64,000 nucleotides of DNA from Streptomyces sp. NBC_01351 (GCF_036237315.1 NZ_CP108358.1:124001-188000), one strand, 5' to 3'. Shown: positions 25,617 to 34,227, numbered from the stretch's first letter. Translations and numbers: made by a program. The notes: generated from the letters alone by a model not told the origin.

Positions 25617-26248
25617 GGGGAGACGACCTGATCCAGTCGTGGACCCCGGGCCAGATCGCCCGCGGCGAAGCACCTGCCGACGCCCTGGGCCCGCTCCTTC
25701 AAGTCCTCATGTGGAGCCGGGACTTCCTGGTCTCGAGCCACCCCGAACTGGGCCGCTCGGGCCCGGTGTGCCCGTACACCCAGCCCTCGCTGCGCAAGGA
25801 GCTCTTCCACCTGGCCCTGCCGTCCGCGGACTGCGAGGACCTGGCCTCGGCGGTCGACTCCCTCCGCACCCGCCACGCCGCGCTCTCCGCGCCCCTCTCC
25901 CCGGAGGACCGCGAGCTCCTGACGATCCTCCTGGTCCTCCCGGGCTTCGACCCGACGGACTCGGTCGAGCTGGACGAACTCCAGCGCAAGGCGAAGGACG
26001 AGTTCGTGGCGGAGGGCCTGATGATCGGCCAGTTCCACCCGGTCTGCGAGGAGCCGGGCCTCTACAACGAGTCCTTCCGCCCGCTCCGCGCGCCGCTGCC
26101 CCTCCTGGCCGTCCGCAAGCTCCTGGTCTTCGACCTCCCGTTCCTGGTGGGCGACGACTCCCACATGGACCACTACCTCCAGCGCTTCGCCCCGGAAATC
26201 CCGTCCCGCATCCGCGACCAGCTGGTGAGCCGCGTGGTCGCCGCCTGA
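25613..26248 (+). CDS. DUF6875 domain protein
   Basis: A 211-residue protein, ATG overlapping the GNAT stop. It contains CPYTQPSLRKELFHLA and GLMIGQFHPVCEEPGLYNES, the two conserved blocks (with Cys, His and Glu) typical of this uncharacterised family. It is soluble, with no TM. Close coupling to a decarboxylase-like PLP enzyme and an acetyltransferase suggests it belongs to the same small pathway. Confidence 0.65.
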   Translation: MRGDDLIQSWTPGQIARGEAPADALGPLLQVLMWSRDFLVSSHPELGRSGPVCPYTQPSLRKELFHLALPSADCEDLASAVDSLRTRHAALSAPLSPEDRELLTILLVLPGFDPTDSVELDELQRKAKDEFVAEGLMIGQFHPVCEEPGLYNESFRPLRAPLPLLAVRKLLVFDLPFLVGDDSHMDHYLQRFAPEIPSRIRDQLVSRVVAA

Positions 26249-26533
26249 CGGTTCCGTCCAAGGGCGAGCAGCCCCACCGCTACGACTCCGGCCCCGGAAG
26301 CGAAACGCATCCGGGGCCGGCCTGCGCGGATCCCGCGCCCGCGGAGCACATCGGGGTGTTCACGGGACGGTCCGCGCAGCTCAATGGGCCACAAATGCCT
26401 GATAAGTTCAGGCCATACGAGAGCACAGGCGTTCGATGCCTCCTCCCTCCGTGAAGACACCCGGAAGCGAAAGCCGTACAAGGGTTCAGGCCGGACGCCG
26501 CTCCCCTGCCCGCGCCGATCCTGAAAGCCCGCC

Positions 26534-27103
26534 ATGACCACTCCCCCGCCGAACCCCTACTCCGGCGCCCCCGTTCCCCCCGACCCGTACGCCGGCGCGC
26601 ATCCCACGCAGAACCCGTACGCACAGCCGCCCGCCCCTGGCCACCAGCCCATGCCGCAGCACCCGCAGTACGCGGCCCCGTACCCGTACCCCCACGCTCA
26701 AGCACCCGCGCCCGGATGCCGCAACTGCGGGGCCCCGGAGGCGGCGAACATCGCGGTCCGCGCCCACGTGGGCGTGCTGATCATGATGCGCTTCCACACC
26801 CTCCAAGGCCCCTTCTGCCGCCAGTGCGGCCGGTCGCTGGTGCGCACCATGACCACGAAGACGCTGTTCCAGGGCTGGTGGAGCCCCCTCTCCCTGGTGA
26901 TCTTCACGCCCTTCACGCTGCTCTGGAACCTGATCGCCTCGATCAAGTTCGGCAAGCTCCCGCCCTCCGAGCCGGCACCGGGCCGCCAGCCCCTGGAGGA
27001 GGGCCCGCCGGTGTACGCCCGGCCGCTCGCGTACGTGGCGATCGTGCCGCTGCTGTGGGCCACCTGGGTCGTGGCCAACATAATCGCCGACCTCACCGCC
27101 TGA
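26534..27103 (+). CDS. Pro-rich zinc-ribbon membrane protein
   Basis: A 189-residue protein: residues 1-60 Pro/Tyr-rich (NPYSGAPVPPDPYAG), a zinc ribbon with CRNCG (62-66) and CRQCG (94-98), and two or three hydrophobic segments at about 110-135 and 164-186. Such proteins with disordered Pro/Gly/Tyr-rich N-termini and C-terminal TM helices are common in actinomycetes, with unknown roles. The 285 bp upstream hold no other visible gene. A strong terminator follows. Confidence 0.7.
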   Translation: MTTPPPNPYSGAPVPPDPYAGAHPTQNPYAQPPAPGHQPMPQHPQYAAPYPYPHAQAPAPGCRNCGAPEAANIAVRAHVGVLIMMRFHTLQGPFCRQCGRSLVRTMTTKTLFQGWWSPLSLVIFTPFTLLWNLIASIKFGKLPPSEPAPGRQPLEEGPPVYARPLAYVAIVPLLWATWVVANIIADLTA

Positions 27104-27161
27104 CCCGCTACCCGCTCCGCAGTCGGCGAGGAGCAACGCGCCCTGCCGCAACGCCCGAGGC

Positions 27162-27195
27162 CTGAGGCCCGCAACCATGAGGTTGCGGGCCTCAG
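27162..27195. terminator. rho-independent-type hairpin
   Basis: A perfect 15-bp stem: CTGAGGCCCGCAACC pairs with GGTTGCGGGCCTCAG across an ATGA loop. It lies 58 bp after the zinc-ribbon gene. Confidence 0.85.
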
Positions 27196-27360
27196 CACTC
27201 AAGCTCGGCCACCTTCCTGACACCGTCTGACGTGCGAAAGTGGATCTTTGTACTCCATGCCCTTACCTGGGAAGTAATGGCACCGGTCTGTCGGCGCTGG
27301 CGAGAATGGTGATCTCGCCGCGCCAGATCGGACGCGGATGTCGGATCGGAGTGATGAGCC

Positions 27361-27816
27361 GTGTCCATAGCCGCACCTGCGACCACCCGCGCCGTGCTGG
27401 AGGAACTGTTGCGCCGGATCGGCGAGGGCGACCCTGAGCGCATCGCTGAGATGTATGCCGAGCGGGGCGACTGGAAGCTGGACTGGCCAGAGGCCGAGCA
27501 CGGTCGGGCCGCCACCCCGTGGATCCGCCACCGTTCCACCCGTGCCGATGCCGCCGCCCACTACCGCGAGCTCGCCGAGCACCACGTTCCCGGGCAGGCG
27601 GCGACCGAGATCGAACGCATCCTCATCGACGGCAACGACGCGGTCGTGCTCGGCGAGATCCGTCAGACCGCCCGCTCCACCGGACGTGCCTATCGCGCTC
27701 GGTTCGCTTTGCACCTCACTGTCGAAGACGGCCTTGTCACCCGCCACCATGTCTACGAAGACAGCCTTGCCGTCGCCCAGGCGTTCGACACGAAGGGGTC
27801 GAGTGAGGATCGCTGA
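27361..27816 (+). CDS. NTF2-like / SnoaL-fold protein
   Basis: A 151-residue protein, GTG at 27361 after GGAGTGATGAGCC. The pattern VLEELLRRIGEGDPERIAEM, then RADAAAHYRELAEH and a C-terminal FALHLTVEDGLVTRHHVYED is the alpha+beta cone of the NTF2-like superfamily, which includes polyketide cyclases, dehydratases and stress proteins. It is monocistronic by appearance. Substrate unknown. Confidence 0.75.
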   Translation: MSIAAPATTRAVLEELLRRIGEGDPERIAEMYAERGDWKLDWPEAEHGRAATPWIRHRSTRADAAAHYRELAEHHVPGQAATEIERILIDGNDAVVLGEIRQTARSTGRAYRARFALHLTVEDGLVTRHHVYEDSLAVAQAFDTKGSSEDR

Positions 27817-27946
27817 GGCGGCACCGGCAAAGTTGCCGGTCGCAGCCACTCATTGAGGATTGCGATCAGCACCGTCGTCTCGTGGCGGACAGTAAGTCCG
27901 TCTACCTGGCGGCGACGGCCCGGCGTCCCTCTGCTGCTGCAGGGTG

Positions 27947-28354
27947 TCAGCCGATGCGGCCGACGTGGATGACCACGATGGTGATGGTGGCCTCGGTGAT
28001 CTCGTACATGACCCGGTAGCGCCCGACGCGCATCCGGCGCAGGTCCGGGGAGCCGTAGGGGGTGCTGCCCTCGGGGCGGGGCTGATCGGCGAGCAGGTCG
28101 ACGGCGTCCATCAGCTGGCGCAGCCCGTCGGCGTCGTCTTTGAGGAACCGGGCGGCCGCGTCGATGGCGGGCTCGTCCCAGACGGTGGGCCCGGCTCGGA
28201 CGTCTGCATCAGCGGAGTCCAGACGCCTGTGAGTCCTGACCCCGCGAGTGCGCCACCTCGTCGGCGCGCATCTGCCGCTTCTCCGGGCTCTCCGACCGCC
28301 CGGCTGCGAGGCAGCCCGGCGGACAAGTCGTCGGGGGATCGCACGGCGGGTCAT
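27947..28354 (-). pseudogene. RelE/ParE-type toxin with disrupted N-terminus
   Basis: The last 80 residues (AIDAAARFLKDDADGLRQLM, SPDLRRMRVGRYRVMYEITE) are a clear RelE-family ribosome-dependent mRNA interferase. The first 50 or so residues are Arg-rich and unlike any toxin. Just before the domain the frame reads LDSADADVRAG, which resembles the C-terminal tail of a Phd/prevent-host-death antitoxin rather than a toxin start. An ATG at 28209 is out of frame by one. The simplest reading is a toxin-antitoxin operon damaged by deletion or frameshift; a cryptic alternative start is possible. Confidence 0.55.
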
Positions 28355-28357
28355 CGG

Positions 28358-29029
28358 TCAGAGGCTGCGGGCGGTGATGTTGCCGTAGGCGGTGGTGGCG
28401 TGGATGGTCAGGTCGGCGGTGCCGCCGCCGGTGTTGGTGAGGGCGTTGTCGATGCGGCCGTAGCTCGTACCGGCGTCCAGGGAGGCGGAGACTCCGTGGG
28501 CGGCGCCGACCGAGATCTCGCCGTGCTCAGTGCGCAGTGTGACCGTGCCGCGCGCGGCCTCGGTGATGGTGATGTCGCCCTTCTGGGTGCTGATTTCGGC
28601 GGGGCCGCCCAGGCGGCCGACCGTGATGTCGCCTGCCTGGAGGGTGACGCGGGCGTCGGCGGCCTCGTCGAGCGTGACCGTGCCGTGCGCGCTGTCGTAC
28701 GTGACATCGCCGAGTCGACCGACGGTCTCGAACTCGGCGGAGGCCGTCTTCGCCTCGACGTGCGAGCCCGCCGGCAGCTGCACCGTCACCCGCACCGAAC
28801 CGGAGTTGCCCAGGATCTGCTTCGCCGCCGCAGCGGCCGCGATCCGCAGGACGCCGTCGGCGTACTCGACCGTGGTCTGCTCCGCCGCCTTCACGTCACG
28901 GCCCTTCGAAGCGTCCGCGGGGAGGATCTCCACCGTGGTGTCGGCACGGTCCGCGGCGATGAACCGGACGTTGCCCGCCGGGATGTCGAGGACGGCGGCG
29001 ATCGGGGCGGCGGTGTTGAAGTTCTGCAT
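28358..29029 (-). CDS. DUF4097-family beta-repeat protein
   Basis: A 223-residue protein built of repeated beta strands (ISTQKGDITITEAARGTVTL, RTEHGEISVGAAHG), the right-handed beta-helix/adhesin-like DUF4097 fold. ATG at 29029 follows AGGAGAAGACA; a start 51 bp earlier would add an Lys-rich leader with no such site. There is no signal peptide. The promoter region contains several GTTGC half-sites. Function unknown; relatives are often next to one-component regulators, not seen here. Confidence 0.75.
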   Translation of the reverse strand: MQNFNTAAPIAAVLDIPAGNVRFIAADRADTTVEILPADASKGRDVKAAEQTTVEYADGVLRIAAAAAAKQILGNSGSVRVTVQLPAGSHVEAKTASAEFETVGRLGDVTYDSAHGTVTLDEAADARVTLQAGDITVGRLGGPAEISTQKGDITITEAARGTVTLRTEHGEISVGAAHGVSASLDAGTSYGRIDNALTNTGGGTADLTIHATTAYGNITARSL

Positions 29030-29091
29030 TGTCTTCTCCTTGGATGCGTTCTTTCCGATGAGGGAAAAGCTACGTTGCATTCAAGGATCTA

Positions 29092-29108
29092 GCAACATGT
29101 TCGTTGCG
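29092..29108. promoter_or_regulatory. GCAAC-N7-GTTGC inverted repeat
   Basis: An inverted repeat about 60-80 bp upstream of the DUF4097 gene. Further GTTGC or GCAAC/GCAAT elements lie nearby (for example at 29074, 29104, about 29147 and about 29190), suggesting a multi-site operator in an unusually AT-rich 120-bp stretch. Confidence 0.4.
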
Positions 29109-29272
29109 TAGATGTTTGATTTATGCAGGTCAGAGCCTAGAAAGTGTTGCAATGACTTTGAATTCAACGCAATGGAGGCTGTTCCGTTCGTTGCAATGGA
29201 TGGGAGGTGAACGCTATACGCGGGCGGACAGAGGGCCGCCCACCTTCCGGGCGGGGCGGCCCTCCGGCTCCT

Positions 29273-30151
29273 CTAGGACCGCCCCGCCATCAGGCAGTCC
29301 TCCAGGAAGGTCAGCACCCGCAGGTGGTACGCCGTGGCCGCGTGGCCGAGGCTGATGTTGTGGCCCGCCGCCGGGAGGTGTTCCAGGGCGACGTGGGGGG
29401 ATGAGGTCAGGCGGTCGGTCATCGCCGTCAGGGTCGCGGGGTCCAGGTCCCACCAGGCCTCGTGTTCCGCGAAGGTGAGGCGGACGGGGATGCGTACGCG
29501 GTCCGCAAGGTCCTCGTACTGGCCCGGCCACCGCAGGGTTTCCGCCGACTCCCGGGGCGGGGTCGGGGAGAGCAGGGCGCGGCTGGCCTTGAAGGTGCCG
29601 GGCGGGTAGAGCGGCAGGGGGCCCCAGTTGAGCTTGGTGGCGCCGCCGCCGAGGGTGGACGGGAAGTGCAGGGCCTCGGGGTTGTAGTGGTGGCCGACGC
29701 CCGAGGCGTCCAGGCCGAGGAGAGGGAGGCCGCCGTCGGTGGCGGCCGTGTGGAGGGCGACCTTGCCGCCGTCCGAGTGGCCCAGGAGGAAGACCCCGGC
29801 GCCGATGTCGTACGCGGCGGCGTGCTCCTTGAGGGCCGCGTGGAGGGTTTCCGCCTGCTCGGCCAGGCTCTGGCCCTCGGGGATCAGGTCCGCCGAGTCC
29901 CCGTAGCCCGGCCGGTCGACCGCCAGGACCGCGTGACCCAGGCTGGTGGCGAGGGGGATGAAGGAGTTCCAGTACGCCGCCCGCATGCCCCGGCCGTGGA
30001 TGGCCAGGATCGTGGAGCGGGGGGCGGAGGCGGAGACGCCGGAGACGCCCCCCTCCGGCAGCGCGAGGATCGCCGACAGCGGGATGCCCGCCGCGTTCAG
30101 CGTGTAGGTGTAGGAGGAGTAGGGGCGTACGCCGCCCGGCTGAGTGCTCAT
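29273..30151 (-). CDS. alpha/beta hydrolase
   Basis: A 292-residue hydrolase, start overlapping the stop of the TrpC-like gene (ATGA). Oxyanion region ILAIHGRGMRAAYWNSF, nucleophile elbow GHSDGGKVA (Ser about 125), acid near FAEHEAWWDLD and the catalytic His in PAAGHNISLGHAA. It is the last gene of the long operon starting at 40536. It may hydrolyse a thioester or ester intermediate. Confidence 0.8.
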   Translation of the reverse strand: MSTQPGGVRPYSSYTYTLNAAGIPLSAILALPEGGVSGVSASAPRSTILAIHGRGMRAAYWNSFIPLATSLGHAVLAVDRPGYGDSADLIPEGQSLAEQAETLHAALKEHAAAYDIGAGVFLLGHSDGGKVALHTAATDGGLPLLGLDASGVGHHYNPEALHFPSTLGGGATKLNWGPLPLYPPGTFKASRALLSPTPPRESAETLRWPGQYEDLADRVRIPVRLTFAEHEAWWDLDPATLTAMTDRLTSSPHVALEHLPAAGHNISLGHAATAYHLRVLTFLEDCLMAGRS

Positions 30152-30870
30152 CGGACCGCCAGCTCCTTCCGGGCCGCGGCCATCGCGTCCACCCAGGCCG
30201 CCGGGGATCCGGTGCGCAGCAGCGAGGTGCCCACCAGGAGGCCGCCGAAGCCGGCGTCGAGGAGTTCGGCGGCGGTCGCCGGGCCGTCGATGCCGCTGGC
30301 GCTGACCGGGCAGGCGGTGCCGAGCGCGCGGACCGCCGGCAGCAGGTCCAGGGAGCGGCCGAGGTCGCCGGCGCCGCGCTCGCGCGTCTTGATGTCCTTG
30401 TTGTTGACGGCGATCACGCACTCCTCGGGGTGGTGGACCGCTTCGAGTTCGGATTCGTCGGTGACCTCCACGAAGGGGGTGAGGCCGGTCAGCAGGCATT
30501 CCGTGACCAGCGTGCTCATGCTCGTCGCCGGGAGCAGGGCCGCCGTCAGCAGCACCGCGGACGCGCCGAGTTCCTTGGCCGTGCGGATCTGGTCCTTTCT
30601 CGTGATGAAGTCCTTCTGGAGGAGCGGGAGGTCGGTCAGCGCCGCCACGTCCCGCAGCAGCGCCGGTGAGCCGCCGAACCAGCGGCCCGTCACCACGGAG
30701 ATGCAGGGCGCGCCCGCGACCTCGTACGAGCCCACGATCGCGGCCGGAGTGCGGCCGCCGACCAGGTCGTAGCCGTGGGCGTCCCGCCGCTTCACCTCCA
30801 TCACCACGGGGGTCGGGGAGGCCAGGAGGGCCTCGAGAAAAGGGAAGCCGGTCCGGTTCTGCTTCGTCAT
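30148..30870 (-). CDS. trpC: indole-3-glycerol-phosphate synthase homologue (TrpC)
   Basis: A 240-residue TIM barrel. TrpC ring-closes carboxyphenylamino-deoxyribulose phosphate to indole-3-glycerol phosphate. Catalytic elements kept: MEVKRRD (Glu25, Lys27), LLQKDFITRK (Lys86), FVEVTDESEL (Glu135) and AVNNKDIKT (Asn157). The normal (V)SESGI motif reads VSASGI, Ala191 replacing the conserved Glu, and the N-terminal helix is short (240 against about 260-270 residues). These changes suggest altered substrate or kinetics. It is coupled by overlaps to the TrpF-like gene and the hydrolase. Confidence 0.85.
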   Translation of the reverse strand: MTKQNRTGFPFLEALLASPTPVVMEVKRRDAHGYDLVGGRTPAAIVGSYEVAGAPCISVVTGRWFGGSPALLRDVAALTDLPLLQKDFITRKDQIRTAKELGASAVLLTAALLPATSMSTLVTECLLTGLTPFVEVTDESELEAVHHPEECVIAVNNKDIKTRERGAGDLGRSLDLLPAVRALGTACPVSASGIDGPATAAELLDAGFGGLLVGTSLLRTGSPAAWVDAMAAARKELAVR

Positions 30871-31634
30871 CGCGAGAGCTCCAGTCGGGGGTGGTCGGGG
30901 ACGTGGGAGTGAGGGCCGTGGGAGTGAGGGACGTACGAGCCCGTGCGCCAGGCGCGGGCCAGGGCGGCGATCTCCGGGACCCCGAAGCGGCCGGTCGTCA
31001 GGTCGCGCGCCGCCGTGTCCACGTCGATGCCGCGGAACCCGGGGTGGTGCACGACGGCCTCGTAGTCGGGGCGGTTGGCCGGGGACAGGCCGCCGGCCAG
31101 CAGGAACGGCTTGGTCAGCCGGGGCAGCAGGGCGGTGAGGCGGGCCGGGTCGAGGGTGCGTCCGGTGCTGCCGATCCGGCCGTCGCCGGTGGCCGTGTCG
31201 AGGAGGAAGAGGTCGGTGCCCGCCCGGTCGTACGCGCCGATCAGCGGCCGTTCCACACAGCCCCCGCGCTCCTCCACGTGCAGCACCTTGACGATGCCGG
31301 TCTCGGCGGGCAGGGCCTCGCGCAGGGCCCGTACGACGGCCGGCGGCTGGTAGGCGTGGAGCTGGACCCAGCGGACTCCGGTGCGCCGGACGATCCCGGC
31401 CAGCTCGCCGGGGTCGGCCAGGAAGGTCACGAGGACCGGCAGGAGGCCGGCCGAACGGGCCGCCGCCGCGAGGGCGGCGAGCCCGTCCGGGTCCAGTTCC
31501 GACGGGCCGCCGGGTACGCCGTGCCAGAGCCCGACGCAGTCCGCCCCGGCGGCCGCCGCCGCCTCGATGTCCTGCGGGACCGTGGCCCCGCAGACCTTCA
31601 GAAGCGTCTGGGACAGGGGGCTGGTGGTGCTCAC
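30867..31634 (-). CDS. trpF: phosphoribosylanthranilate isomerase homologue (TrpF)
   Basis: A 255-residue TIM barrel. The general-base Cys15 is in LLKVCGATVP and the general-acid Asp in FLLDTATGDG. The loop usually reading GGTGKTFDW is RIGSTGRTLDP, and the early GFVF-x-P-x-SPR motif is VGLWHGVPGG, so it is a diverged member. The last 25 residues are His/Pro-rich (SYVPHSHGPHSHVPDHPRLE). GTG at 31634 overlaps the dehydrogenase stop (GTGA). It would isomerise a phosphoribosyl-arylamine made by the TrpD homologue. Confidence 0.82.
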   Translation of the reverse strand: MSTTSPLSQTLLKVCGATVPQDIEAAAAAGADCVGLWHGVPGGPSELDPDGLAALAAAARSAGLLPVLVTFLADPGELAGIVRRTGVRWVQLHAYQPPAVVRALREALPAETGIVKVLHVEERGGCVERPLIGAYDRAGTDLFLLDTATGDGRIGSTGRTLDPARLTALLPRLTKPFLLAGGLSPANRPDYEAVVHHPGFRGIDVDTAARDLTTGRFGVPEIAALARAWRTGSYVPHSHGPHSHVPDHPRLELSR

Positions 31635-32776
31635 TTGCCCAGTCCCAGGGTGGAGGCGATGCGGTTGTACTGGATCTCGTTCGAACCGGAGTAGATGGTG
31701 CCGCCGACGGCGTTGCGCACCTCCATCTCCAGGCCGAACTCCGCCATGTAGCCGTGGCCGCCGAAGATCTGGACGGCGGACAGGCTGCTGGCCAGGTTGC
31801 TCTCGCTGGTGACGAGCTTGGCGATGGCGAGGTCCTGGGTGACGTTCTCGCCGGCCTGCAGCTTCTCGCCCGTGTCGTAGAGCCACTTGCGGGCGGTCTC
31901 CAGCTGGACCTTCATGTCGACGATCTTGTTGGCGATCGTCTGGTACGAACCGATCGCCTTTCCGAACGACTTACGCGTCTTCGCGTATTCGACACACCGC
32001 TCCAGCCGGTGCTGCATCTCGCCCACGTTGACGATGAAGGAGAAGAGGATCTCCCGCTTCATCACGTGGTCCATCACCATGAACCCGCCGCCGACCCGGC
32101 CGAGCACCGCGCTCCTGGGCACCCGTACGTCGTCGAAGAACAGCTCGCTGATCGGAGAGGTCCGCAGACCCATCTTCTTGATGGGCTTGCCGGCGGTGAT
32201 TCCGGGGGTGTTCCGGTCGAGCAGGAACGCCGTCGTTCCGAGCGGGCCGCCGTCCGGGTGGGTCCGGGCGTAGAGCACGATCAGGTCGGCGACCGGTCCG
32301 TTGCTGACGAAGCACTTGCTGCCGTTGATGACGAAGTCGTCCCCGTCACGGACGGCCCTGGTGGCCATCGCCATGGCGTCCGAACCGCTCTCGGACTCGG
32401 TGATGGCATGGGCGCCGATCGCCTCGCCCGAGCAGATCAGGGGCAGGTAGCGCTCCTTCTGTTCGAGGGTGCCGAACTGCTGGAGCGGGATTCCGGTGGA
32501 GCAGATGGACGTGGTGACCGAGAAGCTGAGGCCCCCGTCGCGGTTGTACTCGCCGAGGCCTTCCAGCGCGTACATGGTGGTGAGGATCGACTGCCCGAGG
32601 CCTCCGTAGTCCTCGTCGAAGGGCAGTGAGAGGATCCCGGTCTTCTGGACGAGCTTCCACTTGTCCTCCGAGAAGGCGGACTGCTCGTCGAGTTCGATGT
32701 GGTCTGCGCTGAGTGCGTCTCCCCACCGCTCCAGGCCTTCACGCAGATCGGCCTGGTCGGCGTTCCAACGGATCAC
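31631..32776 (-). CDS. acyl-CoA dehydrogenase-fold, prolyl-PCP oxidase type
   Basis: A 381-residue flavoprotein. FAD-binding blocks HAITESESGSDAMAM and CFVSNGPVADLIVLYA, and the C-terminal FGGHGYMAEFGLEMEVRNAV. The usual catalytic Glu of YEGT is replaced (IYSGSNEIQ), but a Glu is present at position 242 in VMKREILFS, matching the alternative base position used by isovaleryl-CoA dehydrogenase and by prolyl-PCP dehydrogenases such as PltE/RedW. With the adjacent stand-alone adenylation enzyme and PCP this forms the triad that turns L-proline into pyrrole-2-carboxyl-PCP. GTG at 32776 is chosen because the longer reading adds 44 Pro/Thr-rich residues. Confidence 0.85.
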   Translation of the reverse strand: MIRWNADQADLREGLERWGDALSADHIELDEQSAFSEDKWKLVQKTGILSLPFDEDYGGLGQSILTTMYALEGLGEYNRDGGLSFSVTTSICSTGIPLQQFGTLEQKERYLPLICSGEAIGAHAITESESGSDAMAMATRAVRDGDDFVINGSKCFVSNGPVADLIVLYARTHPDGGPLGTTAFLLDRNTPGITAGKPIKKMGLRTSPISELFFDDVRVPRSAVLGRVGGGFMVMDHVMKREILFSFIVNVGEMQHRLERCVEYAKTRKSFGKAIGSYQTIANKIVDMKVQLETARKWLYDTGEKLQAGENVTQDLAIAKLVTSESNLASSLSAVQIFGGHGYMAEFGLEMEVRNAVGGTIYSGSNEIQYNRIASTLGLGK

Positions 32777-32861
32777 GACGGACCCCTTTGTTTCGGTGGC
32801 GGTGCTTCGGATGGGTGGCGCTCCGCGTTGGCCGGATGGGCCGGGCGGGCACCCGCGCGCC

Positions 32862-33236
32862 TCAGTAGGCGGAGGAGGAGTGGGCGTCGAGGCTGTGGAC
32901 CTCGTCACCGCGCAGGGCCGGCGAGAAGACGCAGACCAGGCGCAGGTCCTCGTGCGGGCTGGCGACGAGGAAGTGGGCGTCGTGCTGGTCGAGGGCGTAC
33001 ATCCGGCCCGGGACGATCTCGTGCGAGGTGCCGTCGAGCTCGATGACCTCGCCGGAGCCCTCGATGCAGTAGCAGGCCTCCAGGTGGTTGACGTACTCCA
33101 GGCGGGACTTGGTGCCGGCCAGCACGGTGGTGTCGGTGAGCGAGTAGCCCAGGCCGTCCTCGGCGAGGAGGAAGCGGCGGCTGAGGCCGTTGCCCCACTC
33201 GACGGTCTTCACGGACTCGATGTCGCGAACGATCAT
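32862..33236 (-). CDS. ectC: ectoine-synthase-like cupin (EctC family)
   Basis: A 124-residue cupin matching EctC along its length: MIVRDIESVKTVEWGNG, GYSLTDTTVLAGTKSRLEYV, NHLEACYCIEGSGEVIELDG, GRMYALDQHDAHFLVASPHE and DLRLVCVFSPALRG. EctC closes N-acetyl-diaminobutyrate to the cyclic amidine ectoine by loss of water. EctA and EctB are absent from the window and the gene sits inside a Trp-like/pyrrole operon, so a different water-losing ring closure, for example of an amino-ketone from the oxoamine synthase, is likely (inference). Confidence 0.85.
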   Translation of the reverse strand: MIVRDIESVKTVEWGNGLSRRFLLAEDGLGYSLTDTTVLAGTKSRLEYVNHLEACYCIEGSGEVIELDGTSHEIVPGRMYALDQHDAHFLVASPHEDLRLVCVFSPALRGDEVHSLDAHSSSAY

Positions 33237-33348
33237 GGCTGTCTCCCGGTGTGAGGGTGGTGCGCGGATGTTCCGGATGAGGGGTGGAGCTCTCTTCTGC
33301 TGGTCAGAAAGGTCGGTGCGGTCTGTGTCGTCGGTGCGGTAGGTGCGG

Positions 33349-34227
33349 TCAGTGCGGTCGGTGCGCTTCTGCTTCCGGCAGGACCGAGCGGACGAACTCG
33401 CGGAAGGCCTCGGTCACATCGCGACCGGCCTCCTGAGCCCGCTCCACGGCTGCCACCGCGGCGGAGCCGATGATCGCGGCGTCGGCGCCGGCGGCCCCGA
33501 CCGCCTCGACGTCCTGCCGTGTGCTGACCCCGAAGCCGACGGCGATCGGGGAGTTCGTGTGCGCCCGGAGCCCGGTGACCGTCCGCGCCAGCGCGGCGTG
33601 GCCGGCGGCGGGTGCGGTCCCGCTGCGTCCGTAGTGGGCGACGAGGTAGAGGTAGGCGGAGGCGTGTGCGGCGGCCTGGGCCTGCGTCTCGGGCTCGCTC
33701 TTGGCGTAGCAGGTGGTGACGACGGGCAGGCCCGCCGCCGCGGCGGATTCGAGGTGTTCGGCGCGCAGCCGCGGCGGCAGCGCGTGCACCAGTAGTCCGT
33801 CCGCTCCCGACGCGGCGATCTCTCGGGTGGCGGTGGCCAGGTCCCGGTGCTTGAGGGAGTGGCTCCAGTCGGCGAGCAGGGCGATCCGAAGGTGCGCCAG
33901 GTGCGGCCGTACGTCGGCGATGAAGGCGAGTACGTCGTCCAGTCCGGCCCCGCCGCGCTCCAGGGCCCGGCTCGCGGAGCGCCGGACGACCGGGCCGTCG
34001 GTGATCGAGTCGGGGAACGGGACGGCCAGTTCCAGGCAGTCCACGCCCTCCTCGTCGAGCATCAGGACCAGGTCCCGCAGGACGGGCAGGGGCGGGTCGC
34101 CCGCGTTGAGGAACAGCGCCAGTCCGGGCGGACCGCCGGGGGCGCGGCGGGTGAAGAAGGGGGCGGGGGCCGGTGGCTTCGCCTCGGTCGAGGCCGTGAG
34201 GGTCCCCGCCGGTGTCGGGCTAGGCAC
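33349..34227 (-). CDS. trpA: tryptophan synthase alpha-chain homologue (TrpA)
   Basis: A 292-residue TIM barrel. The two catalytic acids of TrpA are kept: Glu66 in CLELAVPF and Asp77 in DSITDGPV. The first 30 residues are Pro/Ala-rich and extra. TrpA cleaves indole-3-glycerol phosphate to indole and glyceraldehyde-3-phosphate, usually within a complex with TrpB; no TrpB is present here, so it may release free indole like plant BX1/IGL. The phosphate loop (YGRSGTAPAAGH) differs from the usual one. The start overlaps the TrpD stop by 8 bp. GGTGCGGT-type short repeats run across its 3' end (about 33311-33365). Confidence 0.85.
   Translation of the reverse strand: MPSPTPAGTLTASTEAKPPAPAPFFTRRAPGGPPGLALFLNAGDPPLPVLRDLVLMLDEEGVDCLELAVPFPDSITDGPVVRRSASRALERGGAGLDDVLAFIADVRPHLAHLRIALLADWSHSLKHRDLATATREIAASGADGLLVHALPPRLRAEHLESAAAAGLPVVTTCYAKSEPETQAQAAAHASAYLYLVAHYGRSGTAPAAGHAALARTVTGLRAHTNSPIAVGFGVSTRQDVEAVGAAGADAAIIGSAAVAAVERAQEAGRDVTEAFREFVRSVLPEAEAHRPH

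Noticed and set aside
32862..33236. An ectoine biosynthesis operon
   Set aside because: No EctA acetyltransferase or EctB aminotransferase is present in the window; only the EctC-like gene is found.
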